21,535 nt of DNA from Chrysochromulina tobinii (GCA_001275005.1 JWZX01003173.1:1-21535), one strand, 5' to 3'; shown: positions 7,365 to 17,253, numbered from the stretch's first letter. Made by a program: numbers and translations. Notes: a model not told the origin generated them from the letters alone.

Positions 7365-9046
7365 GTGGCGTCGTACGCGTTCATGTGATAGGGGCGGAGC
7401 TGCGCGAGTTGGTCCTGGCGCCCCTCTATCGCGAGCTCGCACTCTTGCTGCCTGCCGCCCGCATTCAGATCGTGATGATTGGGCCAGAGCTGAGGCCGGC
7501 CGCTAAGAAGGCAGCCGAGCTTGGAGTCTTTCCGGCCACGTGGCGGCTCGATGACGGGGCGTGGGGACGAGCACCATTGCACACCTTTGAGGGCAGCCAA
7601 GGGGGGAGAGTCTCAGTCTGGCTCCATTGGGCCACTTACGACCGCGCTTGCTTGGCCGCTCTCGGCACTCCCCATTGCGCAATCGCCCTCAATGCAGGTC
7701 TTGGTGTGGCCACGTATCGATGGGCGGATGCCATTGAGATCCTCTCCGCGGCGCGAACGCCATTCATAGTGACCGACTACTACGAGGCGGGGCTGTGGAT
7801 CGGGTGCCAGCTGCCGGCCGTCAAACGGTCACTCGAGCTCACATATCCCATCACGCTCAATCCCTTCCGTCAGCCGCTTGTGTGGCCCGAGGCGACGGGA
7901 CGTGCCACAAGCATGCCTTGGATGTGTAATGGCTTCATCTGCGGCTTCCACACAGAGCCCTCTGCCGAGGCCATGCTCCATGATGGAGTGGCTGTGGAAG
8001 GCGTGACGGCGGCGACAGGTGTGGGGGCAGCGCAAGAGAGTAGTTTGGTGATGGGTGTGGTGGCGGCGAGCGAACTCCGGGTGTCGGCAGGCGAGGCGTT
8101 AGCGATAGAGAAGGAGGCGCAAGAGGCGTCGGGCAAGGTGGTGGTAGCGGGCGAGATGACGAAACCCCAATTGGAGCCCCGATTGGCTCGTGAAGTCCTC
8201 GAGATTTCATCTGCAGATCGGTCGAGATCGCTCGAGATGCTGCAGAGTGGGGCCGTAGTGGAGTTGGTGCTGCCGGGGGCGGCGGTGATCGACCGATCGG
8301 GTGGACGCGTGTGGAGAGCGAGTGAGGAGCTCGCCGCGTGGCTCGAGCGCTACTTCGAGCGCTGTCGTGGGCAGGCGCACGGGAGCTCAGCAAGCCCTAG
8401 TCCTCGAGATTTCATCTGCAGATCGGTCGAGATCGCAGCAAGCCCTAGTCCGGCCCGTGTGACCTCTGCGTGCCCCTGCGCACCCTTCGCCTCGGCTCTC
8501 GAGCTGGGCGCCGGCGTGGGCTACGCTTCGATCACGCTCGCAAGGCTTGGTGTGCAGCGTGTGGTGTGCACCGACGGCGAGCCTGCGTTGCCACCTCTTT
8601 GCCAATCAAATGCAGCTCGCAACGGGGTGAGTGCCGAGCAGCTGCAGGCGACTGAGTTCAGATGGGGCAATGCTGCGCAGATGGCAAGCGTGCTCGAGGC
8701 CGTCGGCGCGGGCGGACGGTGTGCGGAGCTCATCGTGGGCAGTGACATTCTGTACAGTGTGGACGAGGCCGGCTTCGCGACTCTCGAGCAGACACTGCGC
8801 GATCTCATAGCCCGAGGTGGCTGCCGGCTTGTGGCCATCTGCTGGCAGGTGCGACACTACAATGAGGAGCGCTTCCTACCGCGGCTCGCCGACCTCGGTA
8901 GCGTGCGCGTTGCTTGGCGCTCGCATGGCCTTTCACTTGAAGATGTTTGCCCCGCTCAGAATACGGCCGGTGCCGATGCGTGGCGCGCTCAGCACTCGAT
9001 GACGTGGGCGGTGGGAGTCTTGGAGATGCATGGTACTTTAGTGTAG
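6458..9046 (+). CDS. MYND zinc finger - MSS51-type domain - seven-beta-strand methyltransferase fusion
   Basis: 862 residues from ATG 6458 to TAG 9044-9046; ATG 6515 is an alternative start. A MYND finger at residues 99-136 has all eight ligands (C99, C102, C112, C115, C121, C125, H132, C136). Residues about 229-500 match the C-terminal domain of MSS51/ZMYND15-17 proteins, with SWSDYYGARRIP, SPLALLMTVPMTVYHAL, ALNAGLG, FIVTDYYE and LNPFRQP. A (GGE)n insertion interrupts it at 7310-7363. Residues about 590-862 form a class I SAM-dependent methyltransferase of the FAM86/METTL21 (Methyltransf_16) type: motif I ALELGAGVG at G684 and the acidic-aromatic motif GSDILYS at D763. Family knowledge suggests protein lysine methylation, but the target is unknown. 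Yeast Mss51 is a mitochondrial COX1 translation factor; no targeting peptide is evident here. Confidence 0.85.
7310..7363 (+). repeat. 9-bp tandem repeat x6 (Glu-Gly-Gly)
   Basis: Six perfect copies of GAGGGCGGC encode (EGG)6 inside the MSS51-type domain, between the TVYHAL helix and the VRVHVIGAEL strand. This is a surface loop in the family, so length variation should be tolerated. Confidence 0.95.
8194..8451 (+). repeat. 38-bp exact repeat, second copy set within a 16-bp direct repeat
   Basis: Positions 8194-8231 and 8399-8436 are identical over 38 bp and 205 bp apart, so they are read in different frames. The second copy lies between direct repeats of CAGCAAGCCCTAGTCC (8388-8403 and 8436-8451). 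The net effect is an in-frame 48-bp insertion of 16 residues just before methyltransferase motif I. Confidence 0.9.
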
Positions 9047-9537
9047 GTGACTTTGAGCGGCTGCGACGATCGTTCCCCCGAAAGAGCCCACAGCAACACG
9101 AACCATTCCATATTTTCCATGCCCTCAACAGCAAAAACGCACCGATACAGAACATCGCAATTGCCGAGGCTTTAGAGTTTCTAGTGCGGCTGTCATGGCG
9201 CCTGTGCAGCTGTGCACACAGCGGTAGGGAGTGACAGAACCCGCCGTCCCGCTCCCAAAAGAGGAGATTTCTCTATCCTGCGTTGTGCGCGGCATGCGAT
9301 GCCCTCAGGCACACCGAAGAGCAGCGTCGGTGTACTGCTCGCTGCGCCGCGCCCGTTGGGAGTGATACATGTATCAATAATCCTGCAACAACCCGTAACG
9401 CGAGCAGGGGAGCAGCGGTGAGCACTTCAGGCACTCCACCGCCACCATGGTGAGCACGCGGCGTGGATACTCTGTAATGTGCGTGCTAAAGCGAGTTTGA
9501 GATCTGCGCTCTCAATCTACGACCGCACCCATGGGTG
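9047..9537. other. Intergenic region before ABC transporter
   Basis: Spacer of 491 bp holding the 3' UTR of the MYND gene and the 5' region of the transporter gene. Apart from the short ORF at 9447-9500, I see no RNA gene or clear core promoter. ATGTATCAATAATCC near 9368 is locally AT-rich. Confidence 0.5.
9447..9500 (+). other. Short upstream ORF with strong Kozak context
   Basis: ATG 9447 sits in GCCACCATGG, a perfect metazoan-type initiation context. It opens a 17-codon frame ending at TGA 9498-9500, shortly before the transporter frame. It could be a regulatory uORF. It could also be the real first exon of the transporter, with TCT|GTAATG at 9474 as a possible donor. Neither reading is proven. 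Confidence 0.35.
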
Positions 9538-12500
9538 ATGGCTGCTGCCGTACTGTCTTTGGAGCGGGCTGGGAGCTGCTGTCGCACGCAGTGTTCCTGT
9601 AAGGCGCCTCGCGATATTATGGTGGCGAGGGCCAAAGCAGAAGCGAGCTTGTTGGGGACTGCAAGGGAGTTATCATGGAATTCTACTAGCTTCATCGCAG
9701 TTCGGAACCTGCATTCCCGAAGGCAGACGCGCCTGTGCCTGTTTGCGATCGGAGTTGATCTCAGATCGGAGTTGTCGATTCGCAAAGTTTCCTTAATATG
9801 GCAAGAGGTCGACGCCATGCGGGAGTTGTATGTTAAAGACACCATATCTGCTTTAACATACAAGTTTGGAGAGCCCAGGGGGAGCAACGGAGCAAGGCTA
9901 TCTGCGTACATCTCGTCGAAGTTCCGTTGGTGCAGAGGATTCCGAGAAGGCCTCTGTGGCGTCTGTGGCTTCGGAGGCCGTCGGGAAAGCGATAAAGTGC
10001 TTTCGATGTCGCTCTTCGAGCTACCGCCATACCACCCCATATCCCCATCGCTCTTTTGGAGAGATACGGGAGGCATCGCTGTGATCGCGTGCGCGATCGG
10101 AAGCTTCGCGATCAGCTTCGCAATCATGAGCCGATGCGCCATCGAGGTTCGCCAGGCACCGCTGATGCAGCTGCAGGAGGGCCTCCTTGTCACGGGGGGC
10201 GCCGCACTGCCTGCTGAAATGGAAGATGTCATCATGCCACGGACAAAGCTCTGCTCCAGCGCGATTGCGGCTCTCTGTTACGTGCTCGCGATCGGTGAGC
10301 TTCTTCAACTTTGGCTGGATGCCGCTGAATGGCCTCGGGCCTTGCGAGCCATCGCCTTCCTCACCATCGGCATCGCGACAGAGATTGAAGCCGGCCTGAA
10401 GCCGCCAGCGAGTGCACGGCTGCCTTCGAAGCTTTGGTGGCGCGGCCGAGCGCTCGTGCGGTTTGCGAGTGCATGCGCTCTTGCAGCGGCCCACTCCCTT
10501 CCCATTCTGGAACCAGGATGGGAGATGCAACCCGTGTCGGGATACAGCGCGGACTGGCAATGGGTGGACTTGGTGTTCGGCGGTTGCACGGCACTATTGG
10601 CGGGCGCAATCGCACTCGCCTTCGTCGCCGGCCCGCCGCTACTTGTGCCCGCCCCATCGCCGCCGCCGCCCATGCAGGTTGCTTGGCTCCTTCCCAAAAC
10701 ACTTTACTTGTTTTGGACGCCCGTCATGCTGGGGCTCTATCGTCGGATTATCACCAAGCCCGACGACCCTCTGAGCGTCGACAGCCTCCCTTGCATTGAC
10801 CCGACGATCGCAGCGGCCAGCGCGTGGGCAGAGGGTACTACGAGCCGCGCGCGGCGAGAAGCGAAGCAGAGGAAGTCCAATCTCGAGGCGAAGCAGAGGA
10901 AGTCCAATCTCGTGGTCTCGACGGAGTCGCCGCTGCCAGCCGCTCCCGCTCCCGCCTCGTTGCTCCCTGAGGTGTGGCTGGTGGTGCGGCTGGACGCCAT
11001 CATACAGTTCCTGTGGTGCTTCGCCGTGGTGTTCTTGGAGTATGCTGCCCCCTTCGGCATGCTCGGCCTCATCGGTTACATACAGTCGAACACCGGTGGC
11101 GCAGTGCCGCCCTCCGCCATCGTTTTCGGCGCCTGTGTTGCGCTGGGGCCGCTCGCACTGAACACGTGCCACGGCCAGGCCAACGCGTCAGGTTGGCGCA
11201 CCGGAACCAAGCTCAGGGCCTACTTCACTCGAGCGGTGTGCGAGAAGGCGTTGCGCTTCGACAGCGCGGCATCCAGCCAGTCGATCGGCCTGATGACCAA
11301 CCTGCTCGCCGTCGACACTCAGAACATTGTGGATTTTGCAGGGTGGGCGGCGTGGCTTTGGCTGGAGGGCATGCAGCTCGCCATGACGCTGGCGGCGCTC
11401 TTTTATCTGTTGGGGTATGCGGCCTTTGGCGGCCTGGGCGTCTGCCTCTTCGCCTTTCCTTTGAATGCGGTGGTCATGCGCCAAGTCAAGATTCTGCAAG
11501 ATCGGCTGATGGGCGAGAAGGACAAGCGGATGGCGCTGATCACCGAGGCCATCGGAGCCATTCGTGCCATCAAGCTACACGCTTGGGAGGACGAGTTTGA
11601 GAGACGCATTGCCAAGTTGCGCCACGACGAGGTGGCCACGCTCCTTGCATACCAGAAGTTGAACGCCATCACGTCGACCATGTGGCTGACCACCCCCACC
11701 ACGGCCGCTCTCGCCTCGTTCCTGATCAAGTCGCGTCTCATCCCTCCCTACCGAATCACGGCGGCAGAAGGCTTTACCGCCCTCACGCTCTTCCAGCTAC
11801 TCTCCGTCTCCCTCACGTTCCTGCCGTACATGATTAACTCCGCTATCCAGGCCAACGTCGGCCTTCGTCGCATCTCGCGATTCCTTGCGCTCGACGATGT
11901 CGAAGGACGGGACCACGGCCTTCAGCTGGGCATCGCGACGGGAGAGGTTGTCGTGCAGGAGGCATCGTTCAAGTGGACGTCGCCGCCGCCAGAGGAGAAG
12001 GAGCAGAGGATGGAGAAGAAGGACACGTCGGCGAAAGGAAGGCGCCGGTGGGGTATGAAGTGGGGCAGCAGCCAGCGTGCCCAGACCGAGGGCACGGCGA
12101 CATCTACCACGGCTCCTCTACTGGCTTCTGCGACACCGCCAGTTCCGACCACGCTGCCCGTGAGTTCCATGACGGGCTCATCCACCGACGGCATTCAGCC
12201 GATGAGCGCGGCTACGACTCCTAGCGTCACGCTCAGCAACGTATCGCTCGCTGTTCGCCCGGGCGAGCTTGCCATCATCTGCGGCCCAACTGGGTGCGGC
12301 AAGTCCTCCCTCCTCGCAGCCATGCTGGGGGACATGCCACGGCTCGGTGGACTCGCGGCCATTCGAGGTAAGATCTCGTACTGCCCGCAACGCTCGTGGC
12401 TTGCGAACGCGTCGCTGCGGGAGAACATCCTCTTTGGCTCCAAATTCGAATCCTCGAGGTATGAGGCCGTCCTCGACGCGTGCGCCCTGCGTGCGGACAT

Positions 12501-14925
12501 CGCCCTCCTCCCTAACGGCGATGCTACCGAGATTGGCGAGCGCGGGATCAACCTGAGCGGCGGGCAGCAGCAGCGTGTCAACTTGGCGCGCGCGTGCTAT
12601 GCTGACACAGACGTCGTGCTCCTCGATGATGTGCTGAGTGCCGTTGATGCCCACGTGGGGGCGCACATCTTCGATCAGTGCATTCTGGGCTTCCTCACCG
12701 GCCGCACGAGGGTGCTCGTCACCCACTCCGATGACCTCTGATGACCTCTGATTGACCTCCGACGATTGCCGCTGATGACCTCTGATTGCCTCCCTCATCA
12801 GGTGCTCGTCACCCACTCCGTGGCCCTCACCGTCCTACGCGCTGATAAGGTGATCGCCATGCATGCAGGCAGGGTGGTCGCCGTCGGCCCTCCCGACGCG
12901 GAGATCCGCGAGATTCAGGAGCTCGTCAAGCAGGCGACCGGCTCTTCGCAGCCCAATTCTCGAGCCGGCTCGCGCAACGCGTCGGTCGTGGATCTCTCCA
13001 CGGTGGCCGACGGCACCGAAGTGGTCGCCGGCCCGACCAAAAAGTCCGCTGCCATTTCTGAGGGCGGCGGCGGCGGGGGGGGCAGCAGCAAGATCACGAA
13101 GGAGGAGGAGCGCTCGAGAGGGGCCGCCAAGCTGGCAACCTACCTCTTCTACCTGCGCGCGGCCGGTGGGCTGCCGTTCGCTACCGCCTTCATGCTCGTG
13201 CTTGGCCTCTATTCCTCCATGGACCCTCTTCAGAGTCTTGCGCTGAAGCACTGGATGGATGAGATGGCGGGCGATGGAGCGACCAAGCCAGAAGCCCTGC
13301 TCGCCTGCGGCTCCTACACGCTTGCCGCGACGGGCCTGATCGCCGTCACGATGGTGCGCAACATCATTCTGCCGTACGCCTCAGTGGCTGCGTCCAAGAA
13401 GCTTCACGGGGGCATGGTGCGAAGTGTGATGCACGCTACCGTCTCGTGGTATGAGGCGACCCCCCTCGGGCGCATCCTCAATCGCTTCTCGGGCGATATC
13501 TCCAAGATCGACCAGTCGATCGCTTCTCAGTTCAAGGACGTCGTGGTGTTCGCCTTCAACCTGGTCGGTATTGCGCTCGTCTGCTCTCTCGGCACCGGAG
13601 ATCCCAAGGCACAAATCGTCGTCTTGAGCGCCGTGGCGCTGGCGACGATCTGCTCGTGGCTCGTCTACTCGATCTATCGGGTCGTGGCCCGAGAGCAGAA
13701 GCGGCTCGAGAGCGTGACCAAGTCGCCTCTGCTCGCCTTCTTTGCCGAGCTTGTTCAGGGCGCTGCAGTGGTGCGCGCCTTCGGTGAGCAGCAGCGCATC
13801 ATTGAGATCCTGGACGCGCGCGTCGATAACGCCAACCGGACCTTGTACAACCTCGAGGGGCAGACGAACCAATGGCTACGTGTGACGATGAATCTGATCG
13901 GATCGCTCGTCACCGCCTCGGTGGTGGCGGCCGTACTTTGGCAACGGGAGGACCTCGGGGGCGGTGATGCGGGCCTCACGCTGAGCTACTCGACGCAATT
14001 TGTGGGGGCGGTCAATGCCTTTCTCACCTTCAAGAGCATGCTTGAGATCTCGATGAACGACGTCGAGCGTGTGGGCGAGTACACCAAAGGCCTACCTGCC
14101 GAAGCCTACGAGGCCGATCCTCACGCTCCCTCTCCTCCGAAGGAGTGGCCCTCGGCCGGCGCCATCGACTTTCGGGATGTGCGGCTCAAGTACCCAACCG
14201 CAAGCACCCCGGTCTTCGAGGCGCTCTCATTCTCTGTGCCGGCGCGAACGCGTGTGGGTGTAGTGGGTCGCACGGGCGCCGGTAAGTCCTCTCTGGCCGT
14301 CGCCCTCTTCCGCACGGTAGAACTGTCGGCGGGGAGCATCGTCATCGACGGCATCGATGTGCGCCGCCTCTCTCTGCAGCAGCTGCGCAGCTGCCTCTCC
14401 ATCATCCAGCAGGAGCCCACCCTGTTCCAGGGCACCGTGCGATACAACCTCGCTCCGGTCACTGAGCACGCCGATGCGGAGCTGTGGGATGCGCTGCGTC
14501 GGTCGGGGCTCGACGCAAAGGTCGAGGCGATGTCGGGAGGGCTAGACGCGAGCATATCCGAGGGCGGCAGCAATCTCTCCGCCGGAGAGCGGCAGCTCCT
14601 GTGCATGGCGAGAGCAATGCTTCGACGCCGACCGATCCTTGTGATGGATGAGGCGACGGCGAGCGTCGACCATGTGACCGACACACACATCCAGCAGATG
14701 GTCAAGCGCGACTTCAAGGGAAATTGCACTGTCATCACGATTGCGCACCGGCTGCACACGGTGGCCTTCTACGACCGTATTCTGCTCCTCGGGGGCGGCA
14801 AAGTGCAGGAGTTTGACACGCCGCTTCGGCTACTCACAACTTCAAATAGCAGCTTCCGCAAGCTCGCGGAGGAGTCGGGAGACTATGAGAGCCTCCTGCA
14901 GGCGGCGAAGGAGGCTGAGGAGTGA
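9538..14925 (+). CDS. ABCC/MRP-type full ABC transporter (one 90-nt intron, 12712-12801)
   Basis: Two same-frame segments joined across the intron give about 1765 residues from ATG 9538, or about 1609 from ATG 10006. The later start fits MRP lengths better, and 9538-10005 has weak protein character. Five hydrophobic segments (10073-10650) form a TMD0 and are followed by the linker phrase DDPLSVDSLPCIDP. TMD1 spans 10970-11880. NBD1 has Walker A GPTGCGKSS (12283), signature LSGGQQQR (12553) and Walker B VVLLDDVLSAVDAHVG, with Asp where the catalytic Glu usually sits, as is normal for MRP NBD1. TMD2 spans 13140-14080. NBD2 has GRTGAGKSS (14266), LSAGERQ (14575), VMDEATASVD (14641) with the catalytic Glu, and the H-loop IAHR (14740). 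Family knowledge: ATP-driven export of glutathione conjugates and other organic anions, often across vacuolar or plasma membranes. The substrate here is unknown. Confidence 0.92.
9826..9863. repeat. 13-bp perfect inverted repeat
   Basis: TTGTATGTTAAAG (9826-9838) and CTTTAACATACAA (9851-9863) are exact reverse complements around a 12-nt loop. The element is AT-rich and lies in the doubtful 5' part of the transporter frame. It suggests that 9538-10005 is leader, intron or promoter rather than coding. Confidence 0.85.
10861..10914 (+). repeat. 27-bp in-frame tandem duplication
   Basis: Two nearly identical 27-bp units encode adjacent EAKQRKSNL-type copies in the basic cytosolic linker between TMD0 and TMD1 of the ABC transporter. 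The units differ only in the codon after CTC (GAG versus GTG). Confidence 0.9.
12712..12801 (+). other. 90-nt GT-AG spliceosomal intron in ABCC gene
   Basis: The intron starts GTGCTCGTC and ends CTCATCAG, phase 0, between AGG and GTG codons. Removing it restores the MRP NBD1 H-loop RVLVTHSV. Retaining it gives a TGA stop at 12739. A branch-site-like CTGAT (12782-12786) and a pyrimidine tract precede the AG. The sequence GGTGCTCGTCACCCACTCCG occurs at both borders (12711-12730 and 12801-12820), exactly 90 bp apart. The interior is built from repeats of TGACCTCTGAT. Confidence 0.85.
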
Positions 14926-15188
14926 GAGGGACATGTACTTGGCAGTAGAAATGTGGGTGTGCGCCAACCGCCGTGACCCCCTGTGACTCTATTGCAAACG
15001 CGTGGACCGGGTATGGGATAACGTTGTGGCTCCACTGTTGGTGCCCGATGCACCACTTGGCAGTGTGTGGCACATGCATACTATTATAATTCCTGGATCC
15101 ATGCTAAATCCAGCATGCATCCCTTTTCATAAAACTTGCATCGTCTCGCCGGCGCGGTTTCGTTATTGCAAGACCAAGTGTGCTCCTC
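14926..15188. promoter_or_regulatory. Spacer with AT-rich element and imperfect hairpin upstream of the EF-hand-like gene
   Basis: CTATTATAATTCC (15081-15093) is the most TATA-like stretch in the spacer, about 100 bp before ATG 15189. It is followed by GGATCCATGC (15095-15104) and GCATGCATCC (15113-15122), an inverted repeat with one mismatch and an 8-nt loop. A core-promoter role is a guess from position and composition only. Confidence 0.25.
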
Positions 15189-16094
15189 ATGGAGACGGCA
15201 ACGCCAAAGGTATCGCGGCACGTGGAGGTTCACATACCGTGCGCGCACAATCCCCCGGTCACATCTTTCGCCGACCGGCGCACCAGCACGGTCACCAGAA
15301 TTGCCGAGCAGCGCCGAGCTGAAGAAGAAAGGAAGGCCATGGCAATGATCAACAAATTCGTCGCTTCACGTCACCGATACACCTTTGCAGACGTTGTCGA
15401 TCGCGCACGTTCTCAGTTCCTGGACGATCGTGCGAGGGCGGCCGGTGCGCAGCATGGTCAATTCTATACGGACGCCGCGATGGTGACGCGTGCGGCGCTG
15501 CGTGTCGAGCCGGCCGTAATCGAGGCGATCGATCACGCTTGGCAATGCATACAAGCGGCGCGAATAAACACGGCGGTTGCAGCGCAGGCGCAGAGTCCAG
15601 GCAACCCCGCGTTCCGCATCATCCCGCTTTCCGATCCCATCAGATCGGGCGACGACGATCACATGAGCCGCACGGCGTACCGAACCATGATCCGCAAGCT
15701 CTATCTCGTCACGCACGAGATGTCGAGCGACGTGCGGATCGATGCACAGGAGGTGCGGACCTCAATAGATGAGGACTGGCAGCGAGATAGCGGCGGCAAG
15801 GGCAAGCTCTCTCGCGCCGCATTCCACCGGTGCTGGTTCGAGCTCTGCGACTTGCATACACGCTCGATCGAAGGAAATGAATACGTGCGCTGGATCCTGC
15901 GGGTGCTGCGGAGGTTACTCTCTTACGCTGGGGACGCGCAGCTCGTGCCGGCGCCAGGCGAGCCGATCGAGCTGCACAAGGTCGCGTGGCGGTCCGACTC
16001 ATCGCTGCTCGACGCGCTGCAACGGCGGGCCACGATAGGCAATGAGGATCCTCCCGGAGAAGAGGACCTGCTGAGGGGTCAAGGCTGCCGCTGA
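15189..16094 (+). CDS. Uncharacterised EF-hand-like protein, N-terminal part
   Basis: The first ATG of this frame is at 15189; the frame stops at TGA 16092-16094, about 301 residues. A coiled-coil-prone basic helix (RIAEQRRAEEERKAMAMINK) is near the start. The region 15660-15920 resembles the EF-hand-like module of algal and ciliary proteins, with the phrases IDEDWQRDSGGKGKLSRAAF, WFELCDLHT and GNEYVRWILRVLRRL. The loop DWQRDSGGKGKLSRAAF has several acidic and polar positions, but calcium binding is uncertain. The 3' end probably continues in the next frame from 16075 (see the frame-break finding). Function is unknown. Confidence 0.6.
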   Translation: METATPKVSRHVEVHIPCAHNPPVTSFADRRTSTVTRIAEQRRAEEERKAMAMINKFVASRHRYTFADVVDRARSQFLDDRARAAGAQHGQFYTDAAMVTRAALRVEPAVIEAIDHAWQCIQAARINTAVAAQAQSPGNPAFRIIPLSDPIRSGDDDHMSRTAYRTMIRKLYLVTHEMSSDVRIDAQEVRTSIDEDWQRDSGGKGKLSRAAFHRCWFELCDLHTRSIEGNEYVRWILRVLRRLLSYAGDAQLVPAPGEPIELHKVAWRSDSSLLDALQRRATIGNEDPPGEEDLLRGQGCR

Positions 16095-17253
16095 TTTGGC
16101 TGAGCTGCTGAGGGCGAAGGCTGCTGCTGCACTGCTGAGCAAGAAGGCAGCTGCTCATCCACACTGGAAGAATGCAGCAGCGTCCGATGCTGGTGCGCCT
16201 CCGGCCGCCGTCTTTGCCGCCTCCACCGCCGCTCCCGCCATCACGATGGCAGTAGCACCCACCCCTGCCGGCTTGGGGATTGTGGGTGCTGGCTACTCAC
16301 CCATGTTAGCACGAGTGGCACGGGCACACCAATTCAAAGCTGGGCGTCAGTCGTGGGAGGCTGCGATTGCAGGTGACCAGGCTGAGGCTGAGGTCGCTTT
16401 GCTGGCAGAGCAGCATTCACAGCAGCTTTCACGGCTTGCCGAGGGGCCATGGGGGATAGGGGACGTGCAGTTGTACCGTGGGGTGGCCGAACGTCACCTC
16501 CTGGCAACGGCCCCGAGCACGCGCCTGGCCGACAACGACCGATCGCTCTGGCACGCTCGCCCTACCAAGGCAACCATGGTGCCTGCTGGAACTGTGGCGC
16601 GCCCATACTCGCCCGCGTCCTTCTCGCAAACTTGGCGCCTGTCCGCTACCCCGCAGGAGTTACCGCAGGAAGGGCCGCTGCCGCCGCAGCAGCGGCAGCA
16701 TCGGCGGCCACATGTGATGCGGAAGGCGCCGCCCATGGCACACTACCGATGCGCTGCGGTACATCGTCAGCCGCCCATGCTTGCCGGTACGAAGAGCGTC
16801 CCTGTGGGAAATGGTGTCGGGAATGGTGTACACGTGGGCGCCATCCCCTACAGCTGCCGAGCACCCGATGGAGCAGGGCAAGGGCAGGAGCACGAGCTTG
16901 GCATGAAGAGGGGCTCTCTTCGCGCGCCCATCACGGCGCCTCTACGGGTGCCAGGTACCCACCATGCAGCGTCGCAGATACAGCTACCCGTGTGGGGCTC
17001 GCCATCACTACAGCAGCCGCAAGGTGGAGAAGTGGCGCCGCCGCCGCCGCAGCTCGCCGCCGCAGCAGCGAGCTTACGCCCCGCATCGTCGGCTGGTTCC
17101 ATATCGATACCATCAGCGACACGCAATGCATCTAGATCTGAGAACGCTTTTGCGCGCGCCGTCAGCCGCAGCCACAGCCAGCCCGGTATCTTCAGAGCGG
17201 GAGGAGGATGGCGCCCAGCCCCCAAGGGTCTCTTGGTTGTGCACGTGGGTTAG
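16075..17253 (+). CDS. Probable C-terminal continuation of the EF-hand-like protein
   Basis: This frame has no ATG near its beginning. It is open from 16075 to TAG 17251-17253 and overlaps the end of the upstream frame by 20 bases. Its first 25 residues (VKAAADLAELLRAKAAAALL and onward) would extend the upstream helix naturally, so I treat it as part of the same gene rather than a separate one. The next part has a charged helical stretch (16300-16440). The rest is rich in Pro, Ala, Gln and Ser, with low-complexity GNGVGNGV and PPPPQLAAAAAS tracts. No domain is recognised. The lower third could instead be non-coding. Confidence 0.4.
   Translation, partial: GVKAAADLAELLRAKAAAALLSKKAAAHPHWKNAAASDAGAPPAAVFAASTAAPAITMAVAPTPAGLGIVGAGYSPMLARVARAHQFKAGRQSWEAAIAGDQAEAEVALLAEQHSQQLSRLAEGPWGIGDVQLYRGVAERHLLATAPSTRLADNDRSLWHARPTKATMVPAGTVARPYSPASFSQTWRLSATPQELPQEGPLPPQQRQHRRPHVMRKAPPMAHYRCAAVHRQPPMLAGTKSVPVGNGVGNGVHVGAIPYSCRAPDGAGQGQEHELGMKRGSLRAPITAPLRVPGTHHAASQIQLPVWGSPSLQQPQGGEVAPPPPQLAAAAASLRPASSAGSISIPSATRNASRSENAFARAVSRSHSQPGIFRAGGGWRPAPKGLLVVHVG

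Noticed and set aside
8388-8451. 48-bp insertion as a micro-intron
   Set aside because: No GT-AG pair with matching 48-nt length fits the duplicated borders, and the reading frame is open through it.
12766-14925. Second ABC half as an independent half-transporter gene
   Set aside because: It lacks its own plausible start, begins inside intron-like repeats, and continues the NBD1 H-loop in the same frame and phase. One gene with an intron is simpler.
16449-17135. 228-codon alternative frame over the C-terminal part of the EF-hand-like gene
   Set aside because: No domain and no connection to the upstream frame. Both frames are low complexity, so I prefer the one that extends the upstream helix, with limited confidence.
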